Shown here one piece after another: positions 18,660-29,282 of a stretch of 64,000 nt of DNA. This DNA comes from Thioclava electrotropha (GTDB taxonomy: Bacteria > Pseudomonadota > Alphaproteobacteria > Rhodobacterales > Rhodobacteraceae). How positions within the stretch are numbered: position 1 is the first letter of the stretch; every line of letters begins with the position of its first letter. The DNA is taken from the NCBI RefSeq assembly GCF_002085925.2, contig NZ_CP053562.1, forward strand, positions 1,096,001 to 1,160,000. Reading direction: 5' to 3'. Below the pieces are notes generated by a model. The model searched no databases and had not been told where the DNA came from. It was given only the letters and a program-made list of their open reading frames with translations. The position numbers and the translations under genes were made by a program.

Positions 18660-18710
18660 TTTCCTCACCTTCGGTCGGTGAAACAGGGATCTGTGGAACT
18701 CGAACGTCTA

Positions 18711-19142
18711 TCAGCGGCCCATTGAACGGTTGGTTAAACGCTGGGCGCGTGTGGTGGCGGGGTCGCGCGGCGCGCGAACGCCCTCGCGACGGATACAAGG
18801 GTGGAACGGGACATGATGTAGGGTCCTTTCCTTCGCGCGCGGGGCCGGCACGGATACGTCGATACCGGCACCTGCAGTCCCGGGCATATTGCCTTCTGGG
18901 TCAATGATGTAGGTGCTGATGTCAGGACTTCCATGCAGGGCAGGGATGCGCACAGTCTGAGCTGCGACCGGTGAGCGGACGCCCGCGACCGGAGCGAGGC
19001 CGCCAGGGGCGGGCTTTCCGGTGCGTTTGGCGACGCGCTCCGCCGCAAAAAAAGACCGGCCCCCGTCGCTGCTTTCAAGCAGGGCGCATGCGACCGTCCC
19101 CGAAACGGGGAGGGAGGCGCGCCGTGCGATCCGCAGCGACAT
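18711..19142 (-). CDS. Possible small gene between sucD and odhA
   Basis: A frame of 143 codons opens at ATG 19142 seven bases after the strong site AAGGAAAGGACC. The product would start MSLRIARRASLPVSGTVA, is rich in Arg, Ala and Pro, and matches no family I recognise. Codon choice and composition look less like a real gene than the neighbours, so only the first part may be translated, or it may be a leader. The identical ribosome binding string recurs before the short frame at 18734-18814, which argues that at least one of the two is translated. Confidence is low. Confidence 0.3.
   Translation of the reverse strand: MSLRIARRASLPVSGTVACALLESSDGGRSFFAAERVAKRTGKPAPGGLAPVAGVRSPVAAQTVRIPALHGSPDISTYIIDPEGNMPGTAGAGIDVSVPAPRAKERTLHHVPFHPCIRREGVRAPRDPATTRAQRLTNRSMGR
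18734..18814 (-). CDS. Possible 26-residue leader peptide upstream of odhA
   Basis: ATG at 18814 is preceded by AAGGAAAGGACC with seven bases between. It opens a 26-codon frame starting MSRSTLVSVARAFARRATP and ending PPPHAPSV, basic and proline-rich. It stops 75 bp before odhA. The same ribosome binding string precedes the ATG at 19142, about 330 bp upstream. It could be a micro-protein or a leader that affects odhA expression. No homologue is recognised. Confidence 0.4.
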   Translation of the reverse strand: MSRSTLVSVARAFARRATPPPHAPSV

Positions 19143-19211
19143 GGGTCCGGTCCTTTCCTTGGTCAGGATGCAGGGCCGCGTGCGCCGCGACCCCGCCTGT
19201 CTCAATAGGGC

Positions 19212-20099
19212 TTATTCGCCCTTGATCGCTTTCATCACAGCTTCGCCCAGCGTAGCGGGGCTGTCTGCGACGACGATACCAGCCGATTTCATGGCTTCGA
19301 TCTTCGATTCCGCATCGCCCTTGCCGCCCGCGACGATCGCGCCGGCGTGGCCCATGCGACGGCCGGGAGGGGCCGTGCGGCCAGCGATGAAGCCAGCGGT
19401 CGGCTTCCAGCGACCTTTTTTCTTCTGCTCGGCGAGGAATTCCGCGGCTTCTTCTTCCGCCGAACCACCGATCTCACCGATCATGATGATCGATTCCGTT
19501 TCCGGATCGTCGAGGAACATGTCGAGCACGTCGATATGCTCGGTGCCCTTGATCGGGTCACCGCCGATGCCGACGGCCGAGGACTGGCCCAGACCCATAT
19601 CGGTGGTCTGCTTGACCGCCTCGTAGGTCAGCGTGCCCGAACGCGACACGACGCCGACCGAACCACGCTTGTGGATGTGGCCGGGCATGATGCCGATCTT
19701 GCAGGCGTCGGGCGTGATGACACCAGGGCAGTTCGGGCCGATCAGACGCGACTTGGAGTCGATCAGCGCGCGCTTGACCTTCATCATGTCGAGGACCGGG
19801 ATGCCCTCGGTGATGCAGACGATCAGCTCCATTTCCGCGTCGATCGCTTCGAGGATCGAGTCAGCCGCGAAGGGCGGCGGAACGTAGATCACCGAGGCGT
19901 TCGCTTCGGTCTTGGCTTTCGCCTCGTGGACCGAGTTGAAGACCGGCAGGCCGAGATGCTCTTGGCCGCCTTTGCCGGGCGTCACGCCGCCGACCATCTT
20001 GGTGCCGTACGCGATTGCCTGCTCGGAGTGGAAGGTGCCCTGCGAGCCGGTGAAGCCCTGGCAGATGACCTTGGTGTTTTCGTTGACGAGAACTGCCAT
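19212..20099 (-). CDS. sucD: Succinyl-CoA synthetase alpha subunit
   Basis: The 295-residue subunit has the CoA-binding Rossmann start ([19 protein letters not shown]), GGVTPGKGG, the conserved [10 protein letters not shown], and the active-site histidine region [19 protein letters not shown] (here [16 protein letters not shown]), where the histidine is transiently phosphorylated. With SucC it converts succinyl-CoA to succinate while making a nucleoside triphosphate. It begins 5 bp after the sucC stop, so the two are coupled. An unusually long gap of about 550 bp separates it from odhA. Confidence 0.98.
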   Translation of the reverse strand: MAVLVNENTKVICQGFTGSQGTFHSEQAIAYGTKMVGGVTPGKGGQEHLGLPVFNSVHEAKAKTEANASVIYVPPPFAADSILEAIDAEMELIVCITEGIPVLDMMKVKRALIDSKSRLIGPNCPGVITPDACKIGIMPGHIHKRGSVGVVSRSGTLTYEAVKQTTDMGLGQSSAVGIGGDPIKGTEHIDVLDMFLDDPETESIIMIGEIGGSAEEEAAEFLAEQKKKGRWKPTAGFIAGRTAPPGRRMGHAGAIVAGGKGDAESKIEAMKSAGIVVADSPATLGEAVMKAIKGE

Positions 20100-20104
20100 G
20101 ATTC

Positions 20105-21298
20105 TTAGCCTTTCACCGCTTTGACGATTTTTTCTGCGCCATCCGACAGGTTGTCGGCGGCGATGACGTTCAGGCCGGAATTCGCGATGATTTCCTTGCC
20201 TTTTTCGACGTTGGTGCCCTCGAGGCGGACGACCAGCGGCACTTCGAGGCCGACTTCCTTCACCGCAGCGATCACGCCTTCGGCGATGATGTCGCAGCGC
20301 ATGATGCCGCCGAAGATGTTCACGAGGATACCTTTGACGTTTTTGTCCGAGGTGATGATCTTGAACGCTTCGGTCACTTTCTCTTTCGTGGCGCCACCGC
20401 CAACGTCGAGGAAGTTCGCCGGTTCCGCACCGTAGAGCTTGATGATGTCCATCGTGGCCATTGCGAGGCCCGCGCCGTTCACCATGCAGCCGATCTCACC
20501 ATCGAGCGCGATGTAGTTGAGGTCGTATTTCGACGCTTCGAGCTCTTTACTGTCTTCTTCGGTCTCGTCGCGCAGGGCGGCGATGTCCGAGTGACGGTAG
20601 ACGGCGTTGCCGTCGAAGCCGAGCTTGGCGTCGAGAACCTTCAGGTTGCCGTCGGTCATGACGATCAGCGGGTTGATCTCGAGCATCTCCATGTCCTTCT
20701 CGACGAAGGCTTGGTAGAGCTTGCCGAGAAGGCCGACCATCTGCTTCACCTGCGGGCCTTCGAGGCCGAGCGAGAAGGCGACGCGGCGACCGTGGAACGG
20801 CTGGTAGCCGGTGGCCGGGTCGATCGAGAAGCTGAGGATTTTCTCGGGCGTGTTCGCCGCGACTTCCTCGATGTCCATGCCTCCTTCGGTCGAGGAAACG
20901 ATCGAGACGCGCGAGGTCACGCGGTCGACGAGCAGCGCGAGATACAGTTCGCGCTCGATGTCGGAGCCGTCTTCGATGTAGACGCGGTTGACCTGCTTGC
21001 CCGCCGGGCCGGTCTGGTGCGTCACGAGCGTCTTGCCGAGCATCTGCTTGGCGAGCGTTTCAGCCTCTTCGACCGATTTGGCGAGGCGGACACCGCCCTT
21101 TTCGCCGGCTTCGGCTTCCTTGAAGTGGCCCTTGCCGCGACCGCCGGCGTGGATCTGCGCCTTGACGACCCAGAGCGGACCATCGAGTTCGCTGGCTGCG
21201 GTCTTCGCTTCTTCGGCCTTGAGGACGACACGGCCGTCAGAGACCGGTGCGCCATAGCTCTTGAGAAGCTGTTTGGCCTGATATTCGTGGATATTCAT
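20105..21298 (-). CDS. sucC: Succinyl-CoA synthetase beta subunit
   Basis: This 397-residue subunit starts [16 protein letters not shown] and has the ATP-grasp nucleotide-binding region ([15 protein letters not shown]) and the C-terminal CoA ligase fold ([15 protein letters not shown]). I chose the ATG at 21298, the standard SucC N-terminus; the five-residue extension from 21313 is unlikely. It is the first gene of the suc/odh run. A paired palindromic operator lies 110-140 bp upstream of the start, and a candidate promoter lies between. Confidence 0.98.
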   Translation of the reverse strand: MNIHEYQAKQLLKSYGAPVSDGRVVLKAEEAKTAASELDGPLWVVKAQIHAGGRGKGHFKEAEAGEKGGVRLAKSVEEAETLAKQMLGKTLVTHQTGPAGKQVNRVYIEDGSDIERELYLALLVDRVTSRVSIVSSTEGGMDIEEVAANTPEKILSFSIDPATGYQPFHGRRVAFSLGLEGPQVKQMVGLLGKLYQAFVEKDMEMLEINPLIVMTDGNLKVLDAKLGFDGNAVYRHSDIAALRDETEEDSKELEASKYDLNYIALDGEIGCMVNGAGLAMATMDIIKLYGAEPANFLDVGGGATKEKVTEAFKIITSDKNVKGILVNIFGGIMRCDIIAEGVIAAVKEVGLEVPLVVRLEGTNVEKGKEIIANSGLNVIAADNLSDGAEKIVKAVKG

Positions 21299-21332
21299 CC
21301 TTGGATACCCCATGCTGGTGCGATTTGAGGGG

Positions 21333-21360
21333 GTTCTAGGCTGTTAAGCGGGGCGGACAA
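21333..21360 (-). promoter_or_regulatory. Candidate sucC promoter
   Basis: On the minus strand TTGTCC (21360-21355) and TAGAAC (21338-21333) are separated by 16 bp, a plausible sigma-70-type promoter. The leader to sucC would be about 28 nt. The paired operators would then lie about 86 and 107 bp upstream of the start site, a range suited to an activator. Confidence 0.45.
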
Positions 21361-21407
21361 ACCGAAATCGCGACATTCTGCCCCACTCGCCCGGAAAAAG
21401 CGACATA

Positions 21408-21438
21408 CGTGATCACAGCGCGGAAAGGTGTGATCACA
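21408..21438. promoter_or_regulatory. Paired TGTGATCACA operators upstream of sucC
   Basis: CGTGATCACA at 21408-21417 and the perfect palindrome TGTGATCACA at 21429-21438 have centres exactly 21 bp apart, two helical turns. The same pair with the same spacing lies upstream of sdhC, and a single copy precedes the GntR gene at 4366. This is the probable binding array of that regulator. Confidence 0.8.
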
Positions 21439-21533
21439 AATTGGAAAATGCTGCGCTGTGGCATGGGAGCACTGGCACGACTCGGTTAATTGAACCTATC
21501 TGCGCAGAGGGCATCGGCAGGGATCGAATTTAG

Positions 21534-22598
21534 ATGACGCAAGGGCAAGATATGCCGCGCTGGGGCGTGGTGGCGACGGTCGACGAGCCCGCGGCGCTGG
21601 TGGCCGCCTATGTCGCGCATCATCTGAGCATCGGCGCGAGCGAGGTCCACGTCTTCTTCGACCGCCCGAACCCCGAGGCCGAGGCGCTGCTCGCCCCGGT
21701 CGACGGCGCGTTCATTCACCATTCCGGCGATGACGACTGGGCGCGCAGCTGGCGCAAGAAACGCCCCGCGCGCCATCAGGGCCGCCAGAAATACAATGCG
21801 ACCCGCGCGCTGAACGAAACCAAGCTGGATTGGATGATCCATTGCGACGCGGACGAGTTCGTGAGCCTCGCGCGCCCGCTCGAATGGGAGCTGGCGAAGA
21901 CGGGCGAACAGAAAGCGTGGCTGCGTCTCGAAATGGACGAACGCTGCTATCTCGACCGCAACCCCGGCCCGGACATCTTTAGCGGTGTCTTTAGGCGACG
22001 CTGGGACGGGTTTCAGGAGGACGGGCTGATGTTCTACGGTCTCCGGTCGCGCTTTCTAAAGAAGGGCCTCGCGGGCCATGTCGCCGGAAAACCTGTCGTG
22101 CGGGCTGGGCGCGGCTATGCGATCGGGGTGCATTACCCGCTGAAAGACTGGGACAGCAAGGAAAACGATCTGCCTTATCGGCCCAGCTATAATGGTCGGC
22201 TGATGCATTTCGACGGGCTGACGCCGTTGCACTGCATCCTCAAGATGCTGCGTCGCGCGACGACGAAGGTGAAGGGCCAACCCGTGCCCTATGTCGGGTC
22301 CCGCAAGGCGCAATTCGCTGAGGCCGCTGAGCGCGCCGCCGATCCCGCCGAGCTGATGAGCCTCTGGTGGGAGGTGCAGGGGATGCGCGATTACGAGGCC
22401 GATGAGCTGGAAGCCCATGAGCTGCTGATCCGACCAGAAGTGAAAATAGCCGCCGAGACCCGCGCGCTGTTCGGTGACAAGGTCGATCTTTCGCTCGCCG
22501 CCTTCGATCGCGCGCTGCTTCTCCATGAGGCCGAACTGATCGCGCGGCTGCGCGAGGAGTTCGGTTTCGACCCGGAGCCGCTCGTCAGTTCAGCGTGA
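21534..22598 (+). CDS. Glycosyltransferase family 2-like protein
   Basis: This 354-residue protein opens with VVATVDEPAALVAAYVAHHL, a GT-A strand-helix start, and contains HCDADEF near residue 102, a DxD-type metal and sugar-nucleotide motif. This matches the Glyco_tranf_2_4 group common in Rhodobacterales, presumed to act on surface polysaccharides. The acceptor is unknown. It is divergent from sucC, so its promoter lies in the same 235-bp gap as the paired operators. Its 3' end overlaps the converging gene at 22585 by 14 bp. Confidence 0.8.
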   Translation: MTQGQDMPRWGVVATVDEPAALVAAYVAHHLSIGASEVHVFFDRPNPEAEALLAPVDGAFIHHSGDDDWARSWRKKRPARHQGRQKYNATRALNETKLDWMIHCDADEFVSLARPLEWELAKTGEQKAWLRLEMDERCYLDRNPGPDIFSGVFRRRWDGFQEDGLMFYGLRSRFLKKGLAGHVAGKPVVRAGRGYAIGVHYPLKDWDSKENDLPYRPSYNGRLMHFDGLTPLHCILKMLRRATTKVKGQPVPYVGSRKAQFAEAAERAADPAELMSLWWEVQGMRDYEADELEAHELLIRPEVKIAAETRALFGDKVDLSLAAFDRALLLHEAELIARLREEFGFDPEPLVSSA

Positions 22599-23844
22599 AC
22601 ATCATCATGCCGGTCCGTCCGCCAACCAGCCGCGAAAAGCGCGTCCAGTTCTCGGGCGTCAGCATCGGCGTATCGGTGAAGAAAGGATCGAGTGCCCAAC
22701 CCTGAACCACTCCGGTCAGCGGCAGTGGCGTGGGATTTTCTAGCCACGCGCCCAGATCGACCCCGACGGGCACGCGCCAGAAGGGGAAGGACTTCTCGCT
22801 CGTCAGCAGCACCTCGCCATCGCTCAGCACGCCCCGCCATGTCTCTCCCAGACCGTCGGGGAATTCCACGCCAAGCGCCTGATCCTGCGCGTCGCTCGGA
22901 ATCCATTCCGCCTGATTGTCGGTCTCGGCCTCAGCCAGATCCCAGAACTGCCGGTTATCCGCAATCATCGCCAGCCAATGATCCCGCGCGGCACGGGTGC
23001 GCGGCGGATCGGGCTGCTGGTGGAGCATGTCGAGCACCGCCGCCGCCGGGTCGATGAAGCTGAACATCATCAGACCGTCCATCGACGTGGCTTGCCCGGT
23101 CCCCATCGCCCTGTCGCGCGCGTCCACGAGTTTCGCATAGGTGGCCATCACGCGGGCGATGGCCGGTTCAGGGTCGAAGGCCAAGATTAGCTCACCCACG
23201 CCCGAGACCAGATGCGTATAGGCCGAAAGCCAGGCCGCATCCGCATTGTCGAAGCGCACGATCCGCGAGGCGCCCGGGGTGGCCTCCGGCGCGCGGGGCA
23301 TGAAGGCACCGCGCAACAGCGTCACCGCGTCCTCGCCGTCGTCACGCGTGCCATTGCCGTTCAGGTCAAACCAGAGATCGTTCAGGTTGATCGCAAGACC
23401 GAACTCCTGTCCATCGGCCAGCCCGTCGAGCGCGGTCTTGGCGCGATCCATGCCTGCGATCAGCGCCTCGCTTTCGCGCGTGACCGCGTCGGCGGTGAAG
23501 GTTTCGCGCGGCGCGTCGCGCCTGCCGGGAAGGTTGCCCACGAAGGGCATCAGCACACGGGCACCGCCTGCTTCCAGCTGCCAGCGCATCGTCGCCTCGA
23601 GGCTCGCGAGGAATTCCAGCCCCCCGAGCGCGAAACGGTCCTTCGGGTCAAGCGCGTCCTGCGATTGCAGATCGGCGAGCACCGGCGCGATCCCTTCCGC
23701 CCCGATCCGCGCCGAAATCGGATCGGCGGCAGGTGCCTCGCTTCGCGCGATCTTGGCGGTCACCGGCCCGTCCTGCGCATGCGCGCTGATCGGTGAAAGG
23801 GCAAGAAGAACGGCAAGGCAAGGGGCGAGACGGGCGGAACACAT
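22585..23844 (-). CDS. Hypothetical secreted protein with a calcium-loop-like motif
   Basis: This 419-residue protein begins with a signal peptide (LAPCLAVLLALSPISAHAQD). No family is recognised. Residues about 185-200 contain DLNGNGTRDDGED, which matches an EF-hand or dockerin-type calcium loop (D-x-N-x-N-G). The rest is mixed alpha/beta with many Trp and Pro. I chose the ATG at 23844 because the longer frame would begin with non-signal sequence. It follows mdh on the same strand but behind a strong terminator, so it probably has its own promoter. Confidence 0.72.
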   Translation of the reverse strand: MCSARLAPCLAVLLALSPISAHAQDGPVTAKIARSEAPAADPISARIGAEGIAPVLADLQSQDALDPKDRFALGGLEFLASLEATMRWQLEAGGARVLMPFVGNLPGRRDAPRETFTADAVTRESEALIAGMDRAKTALDGLADGQEFGLAINLNDLWFDLNGNGTRDDGEDAVTLLRGAFMPRAPEATPGASRIVRFDNADAAWLSAYTHLVSGVGELILAFDPEPAIARVMATYAKLVDARDRAMGTGQATSMDGLMMFSFIDPAAAVLDMLHQQPDPPRTRAARDHWLAMIADNRQFWDLAEAETDNQAEWIPSDAQDQALGVEFPDGLGETWRGVLSDGEVLLTSEKSFPFWRVPVGVDLGAWLENPTPLPLTGVVQGWALDPFFTDTPMLTPENWTRFSRLVGGRTGMMMFTLN

Positions 23845-23852
23845 GGCACTCT

Positions 23853-23887
23853 CCAAAACAAAGGGCGCGCCAGTAAAGGCGCGCCCC
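23853..23887 (-). terminator. Intrinsic terminator of mdh
   Basis: GGGCGCGCC (23863-23871) and GGCGCGCCC (23878-23886) form a 9-bp stem around AGTAAA. On the minus strand this is followed by CTTTGTTTT. It lies 28 bp past the mdh stop. Confidence 0.85.
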
Positions 23888-23913
23888 AAGATTGGATCAG
23901 TCCTGTCTTTCGA

Positions 23914-25845
<1,932 letters not shown>

Positions 25846-25854
25846 GGGCGGCGC

Positions 25855-26187
25855 TTAGAGCGCCGCGTCCTTTTCCTTGAGCGTCCCGTCGAGCTCTTCG
25901 AATGCCTCGCCCGAAGCGATCAGGCAACTCACGCCATCCGCCGGTGTGACGATGATCGTCCAGTTGCCCGCCTCGGCTGCGAAGATCTCCAGCACGGAGT
26001 TGTTCGCGGAGAGCGCCACCATGCGGCGGCTCTCGTGATATTTCGCTTCGAGATTGGCCACGATCTCATCTCGCTTGCCGCAGGCGCGCGACGGATCAGA
26101 CGGGTCCCGCGTCTCTCCGTAAGAAGCTTGTGCGAAGCCGATCGCTGCGGCCAGGCCGAGCGTTAGCACATAAGTTTTGTTCAGCAT
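25855..26187 (-). CDS. Hypothetical small secreted protein
   Basis: This 110-residue protein has a signal peptide (YVLTLGLAAAIGFAQASYGE) and a mature part with two cysteines (RACGKRDEI and VSCLIASG). The segment NWTIIVTPADGVSCLIASGE is reminiscent of small conserved periplasmic proteins of Rhodobacterales, but I cannot name the family. The ATG at 26187 is preceded by GAGGGATC. It is divergent from the malyl-CoA thioesterase gene. Confidence 0.72.
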   Translation of the reverse strand: MLNKTYVLTLGLAAAIGFAQASYGETRDPSDPSRACGKRDEIVANLEAKYHESRRMVALSANNSVLEIFAAEAGNWTIIVTPADGVSCLIASGEAFEELDGTLKEKDAAL

Positions 26188-26277
26188 TTTGATCCCTCTG
26201 AGGTCATCATCAAAGAGTGACGGCCCAGCTGTCAAGAAAGCTTTACGTCGCGGCTCCGTATCGCTGAATGCTGTGAT

Positions 26278-26296
26278 TTTTCTGCGTTGCGGCAAA
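26278..26296. promoter_or_regulatory. TGC-rich palindrome upstream of the malyl-CoA thioesterase gene
   Basis: TTTTCTGCGTTGCGGCAAA differs in one base from the perfectly symmetric 19-mer TTTGCTGCGTTGCGGCAAA at 33051-33069. It lies between two divergent genes. The CTGC-n3-GC(G/A)G core resembles described binding sites of the polyhydroxyalkanoate regulator PhaR. The regulator is an inference. Confidence 0.5.
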
Positions 26297-26363
26297 TCTG
26301 GACTTGCCGATTCTGTCTCATTCGTGCGATTTGGCGAAAGAAAATTGCGAGATGGAGAATCAA

Positions 26364-27224
26364 ATGGCCTGCCCGACCCGTTCCGTGCTCTACATTCCCG
26401 GCTCGAAAGAGCGTGCGCTGGAGAAGGCCACCGGGCTTGCCTGCGACGCGATCATCTTCGATCTCGAGGACGCCGTGGCGATCGACGAGAAGGCCAATGC
26501 GCGCGCGCTGCTCGCGAAGACGCTGACCGAGGTCGATTACGGTCCGCGCATGAAGATCGTGCGGATCAACGGGCTCGACACCGAATGGGGGCGCGAGGAT
26601 GTGCTGGCCTTCGCCGACGCGATCCGCAACGGCGCCAAGGTCGATGCGATCCTGATCCCGAAGGTCTCGACCCCCGCCGATCTCGTCGAGGTGGCGGACC
26701 TGATTCAGGGCGTGCCGCTCTGGGCGATGATGGAGACCGCGCTGGGGATGCTCAACGCGGGCGATATCGCGGCCTATCCGCGGCTCGAAGGCATGGTGAT
26801 GGGCACAAACGATCTCGCGAAGGAGCTCGGGAGCCGTTTCCGCGCCGACCGTCTGCCGATGCTTCCGGGGCTGGGCCTGTGCCTGCTGGCCGCGAAAGCG
26901 CATGGCAAGATCATCGTCGACGGCGTCTATAATGCCTTCAAGGATGACGAGGGGCTCAAAGCCGAATGCGAGCAGGGCCGCGACATGGGCTTTGATGGCA
27001 AGACGCTGATCCACCCGGCGCAACTCGAGGTCTGCAATGCGGCGTTCGCGCCCTCCGAGGCCGAGATCGACCTCGCCCGACGTCAGATCGCTGCCTTCGA
27101 GGAAGCCGAGAAAGCGGGGCAGGGTGTCGCGGTCGTGGATGGAAAGATCGTCGAAAATCTGCATATCGTCACGGCGCGGCAAGTCCTCGCCAAGGCGGAG
27201 GCGATTGCCGCGCTTGGCAGCTAA
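26364..27224 (+). CDS. mcl2: CitE/HpcH-type (3S)-malyl-CoA thioesterase or lyase (Mcl2-like)
   Basis: The protein (about 286 residues) begins TRSVLYIPGSKERALEKATG and has the CitE-family signatures FDLEDAVAIDEK (metal ligand), RINGLDTEWGREDV, MMETALGM and GTNDLAKELG, then GKTLIHPAQLEVCN. In Rhodobacter sphaeroides a paralogue of this type, Mcl2, hydrolyses (3S)-malyl-CoA to malate and CoA in the ethylmalonyl-CoA pathway. The neighbouring mesaconyl-CoA hydratase gene supports the same assignment. The ATG at 26364 has GGAGA at good spacing; an ATG at 26352 is also possible. Lyase activity cannot be excluded from sequence. Confidence 0.85.
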   Translation: MACPTRSVLYIPGSKERALEKATGLACDAIIFDLEDAVAIDEKANARALLAKTLTEVDYGPRMKIVRINGLDTEWGREDVLAFADAIRNGAKVDAILIPKVSTPADLVEVADLIQGVPLWAMMETALGMLNAGDIAAYPRLEGMVMGTNDLAKELGSRFRADRLPMLPGLGLCLLAAKAHGKIIVDGVYNAFKDDEGLKAECEQGRDMGFDGKTLIHPAQLEVCNAAFAPSEAEIDLARRQIAAFEEAEKAGQGVAVVDGKIVENLHIVTARQVLAKAEAIAALGS

Positions 27225-27236
27225 GAGGCAATCGCA

Positions 27237-27788
27237 ATGGCACTACTCATCCTCGGCGTCCTGATCTGGTCGCTCGCACATCTGGCAAAACGGATCTTTC
27301 CGGGCTTCCGGCGCGCGCTCAAAGGGGCCGAGCGTCCGATGGTCGCCGCGCTTCTCCTGATCAGCCTCGTTCTGATGTTCGTCGGCTGGCGCGCCGCCGA
27401 TCCGGTCTTCTACCTCTGGACGCCGAACGCGGCGCTCAAGGGGATCAACAACCTGCTGATGATCTTCGCGGTCTACCTGTTCGCCGTTTCGGGCATGAAG
27501 CTCTGGCTCAGCGGCAAGATCCGTCACCCGCAGCTGACCGGCGTGAAGACCTGGGCCTTTGCGCACCTTCTGGTCAATCCGACCCTGCCGGGGATCATCC
27601 TGTTCGGCGGCCTGCTCGCCTGGGCGGTGGTCGAAGTCATCCTGATCAACAAGAAGTCGAAGCCCGCCAAGGTCACCCCCGAGGTGAAGATGGGCAAGGA
27701 GATCGGCGGGATCGTCGGCACGCTGGTCCTCTACGGCCTGATCGCCTCGATCCACTTCTGGTTCGGCCACAACCCGTTCGGAGCCTGA
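27237..27788 (+). CDS. NnrU family membrane protein
   Basis: This 183-residue membrane protein has about five hydrophobic segments and the NnrU pattern HLAKRIFPGFRRAL near the start, then IRHPQLTGVKTWAFAHLLVN. NnrU was first described next to nitric oxide reductase genes, but many members occur outside denitrification. Here it sits 12 bp after the malyl-CoA thioesterase gene and 1 bp before DUF1737, so it is part of that operon. Its role there is unknown. Confidence 0.85.
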   Translation: MALLILGVLIWSLAHLAKRIFPGFRRALKGAERPMVAALLLISLVLMFVGWRAADPVFYLWTPNAALKGINNLLMIFAVYLFAVSGMKLWLSGKIRHPQLTGVKTWAFAHLLVNPTLPGIILFGGLLAWAVVEVILINKKSKPAKVTPEVKMGKEIGGIVGTLVLYGLIASIHFWFGHNPFGA

Positions 27789-27789
27789 T

Positions 27790-27993
27790 ATGCAGATCTA
27801 CCGCCTTCTGACCGAGGAAGACACCTCGGCCTTCTGTCACAAGGTCAGCCGCGCGCTGTCCAAGGGCTGGGTGCTGTATGGCGATCCGCAATATGCCTAC
27901 GATCAGGCGAATGGCGTGATGCGCTGTGCCCAGGCCGTGACCAAAGAGATCGAGGGTGAGTATCACCCCGACATGAAGCTGGGAGAGCAATGA
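27790..27993 (+). CDS. DUF1737 domain small protein
   Basis: This 67-residue protein (MQIYRLLTEEDTSAFCHKVS, then SKGWVLYGDPQYAYD) matches DUF1737, a short single-domain family of unknown function. It lies one base after nnrU, and its stop codon overlaps the start codons of the mesaconyl-CoA hydratase gene, so translation of the two is probably coupled. Confidence 0.85.
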   Translation: MQIYRLLTEEDTSAFCHKVSRALSKGWVLYGDPQYAYDQANGVMRCAQAVTKEIEGEYHPDMKLGEQ

Positions 27994-29027
27994 TGGGCAA
28001 GACCAATCCGGGCCGTTTCTTCGAGGATTACAAGCTGGGCGACGTGATCCGTCACGCCGTCCCGCGCACCGTGGCAGAAGGGGAGCGCGCGCTCTATCAC
28101 GCGCTCTACCCGGCGCGCCATGCGCTCTATTCCTCGGACGAATTCGCGGCGGCCTGCGGATTGGAGGGCTCGCCCATCGACGATCTGATCGCCTTTCACG
28201 TCGTGTTCGGCAAGACCGTGCCGGATGTCTCGCTCAATGCGGTGGCCAATCTCGGCTATGCGGAAGGGCGCTGGCTGAAGCCGGTCTATCCGGGCGACAC
28301 GCTGCGCTCGGAGAGCGAGGTGATCGGGGTCAAGCAGAACTCCAACGGCAAGTCGGGCGTGGTCTATGTCCGCACCCGCGGGCTGAACCAAGTGGGCGAG
28401 ACCGTGCTGGAATATGTCCGCTGGGTGATGGTGCGCAAAGGCGATCTCGACGCCCCTGCGCCGGAGACGGTATTGCCCGATCTGGCATCGGTCGTGGCGC
28501 CTGCGGACCTGGTGATCCCGGAGGGGCTGAGCTTCGACGATTACGATTTCGATCTGGCGGGCGAGCCGCATCGCTGGGGCGATTACGAGATCGGCGAGAA
28601 GATCGACCATGTGGACGGCGTCACCATTGAGGAAGCCGAGCACATGATCGCCACGCGGCTGTGGCAGAACACCGCCAAGGTGCATTTCGACGCGACATTC
28701 CGCGAGGACGGCCAGCGTCTGATCTATGGCGGTCATGTGATCTCGATGGCCCGCGCGCTGTCCTTCAACGGGCTGGCGAACGCCCAGATGATCGTGGCGC
28801 TCAATGGCGGGGCGCATGCCAATCCCTGCTTCTCGGGCGATACGGTGAAGGCATGGTCGGAAGTACTCGACAAGGCGGAGACCGGCGCGCCCGGTGTGGG
28901 CGCGATCCGTCTGCGTCTGGTCGCCGTGAAGCAGGGCGCGCCCGAGTTCGCCTATAAGGGAGAAGACGGCAAATACCTGCCCGAGGTGCTGCTCGATCTC
29001 GACTACTGGGCACTGATGCCGATCTGA
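27990..29027 (+). CDS. mch: Mesaconyl-CoA hydratase (beta-methylmalyl-CoA dehydratase)
   Basis: This roughly 345-residue protein contains two MaoC-like hotdog halves: an N-terminal half beginning NPGRFFEDYKLGDVIRHAVP and a C-terminal half with HRWGDYEIGEKIDHVDGVTI and YGGHVISMARAL. Length and architecture match mesaconyl-C1-CoA hydratase, which interconverts mesaconyl-CoA and beta-methylmalyl-CoA in the ethylmalonyl-CoA pathway. The start is one of two adjacent ATGs (27990 or 27993) after GGGAGAG. It overlaps the DUF1737 stop codon and is followed by a GC-rich hairpin and the sdh regulatory region. Confidence 0.92.
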   Translation: MMGKTNPGRFFEDYKLGDVIRHAVPRTVAEGERALYHALYPARHALYSSDEFAAACGLEGSPIDDLIAFHVVFGKTVPDVSLNAVANLGYAEGRWLKPVYPGDTLRSESEVIGVKQNSNGKSGVVYVRTRGLNQVGETVLEYVRWVMVRKGDLDAPAPETVLPDLASVVAPADLVIPEGLSFDDYDFDLAGEPHRWGDYEIGEKIDHVDGVTIEEAEHMIATRLWQNTAKVHFDATFREDGQRLIYGGHVISMARALSFNGLANAQMIVALNGGAHANPCFSGDTVKAWSEVLDKAETGAPGVGAIRLRLVAVKQGAPEFAYKGEDGKYLPEVLLDLDYWALMPI

Positions 29028-29046
29028 ACCCGGCTCGAGAGACTCA

Positions 29047-29071
29047 CTCGCGGGGGCAGGGCGCCCGCGAG
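29047..29071 (+). terminator. GC-rich hairpin after mch
   Basis: CTCGCGGG and CCCGCGAG form an 8-bp perfect stem with a 9-base loop 20 bp past the mch stop. There is no T run, so it is either a weak terminator or an RNA-stabilising hairpin that insulates mch from sdh. Confidence 0.4.
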
Positions 29072-29079
29072 CGTTAACA

Positions 29080-29110
29080 TGTGATCACGCACAGAATTTA
29101 TGTGATCACA
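29080..29110. promoter_or_regulatory. Paired TGTGATCACA operators upstream of sdhC
   Basis: TGTGATCACG at 29080-29089 and the perfect palindrome TGTGATCACA at 29101-29110 have centres exactly 21 bp apart, as in the sucC region. The pair lies about 170-200 bp before sdhC. A GTTAAC palindrome adjoins it at 29073-29078. The probable ligand is the GntR regulator encoded at 4366. Confidence 0.82.
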
Positions 29111-29282
29111 AAGCGAATTTTTCGCCGCTCTTTATGCGTAAATGACAGGTTTTCAAGCTTGCCCCCCGTGACTTGGGAGAAATTTACGCTACTAAAAGAG
29201 CCAATTCCGGCCAGCTCCGCGCCAGCGCGTGCCTCCGATTGAGGCCGACGAGAGCGCCGAGCCCAGCGAAAAGGGACCGATC

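Noticed and set aside
15033..18725. A 1230-codon open frame on the plus strand opposite odhA
   Set aside because: It lies entirely antisense to odhA and the odhB start. GC-rich codon bias of the real gene leaves the opposite strand open; the product has no domain structure.
18711..19205. Longer version of the sucD-odhA gap frame, starting at 19205
   Set aside because: The upstream 21 codons lack a ribosome binding site. If anything is translated, it starts at the ATG at 19142.
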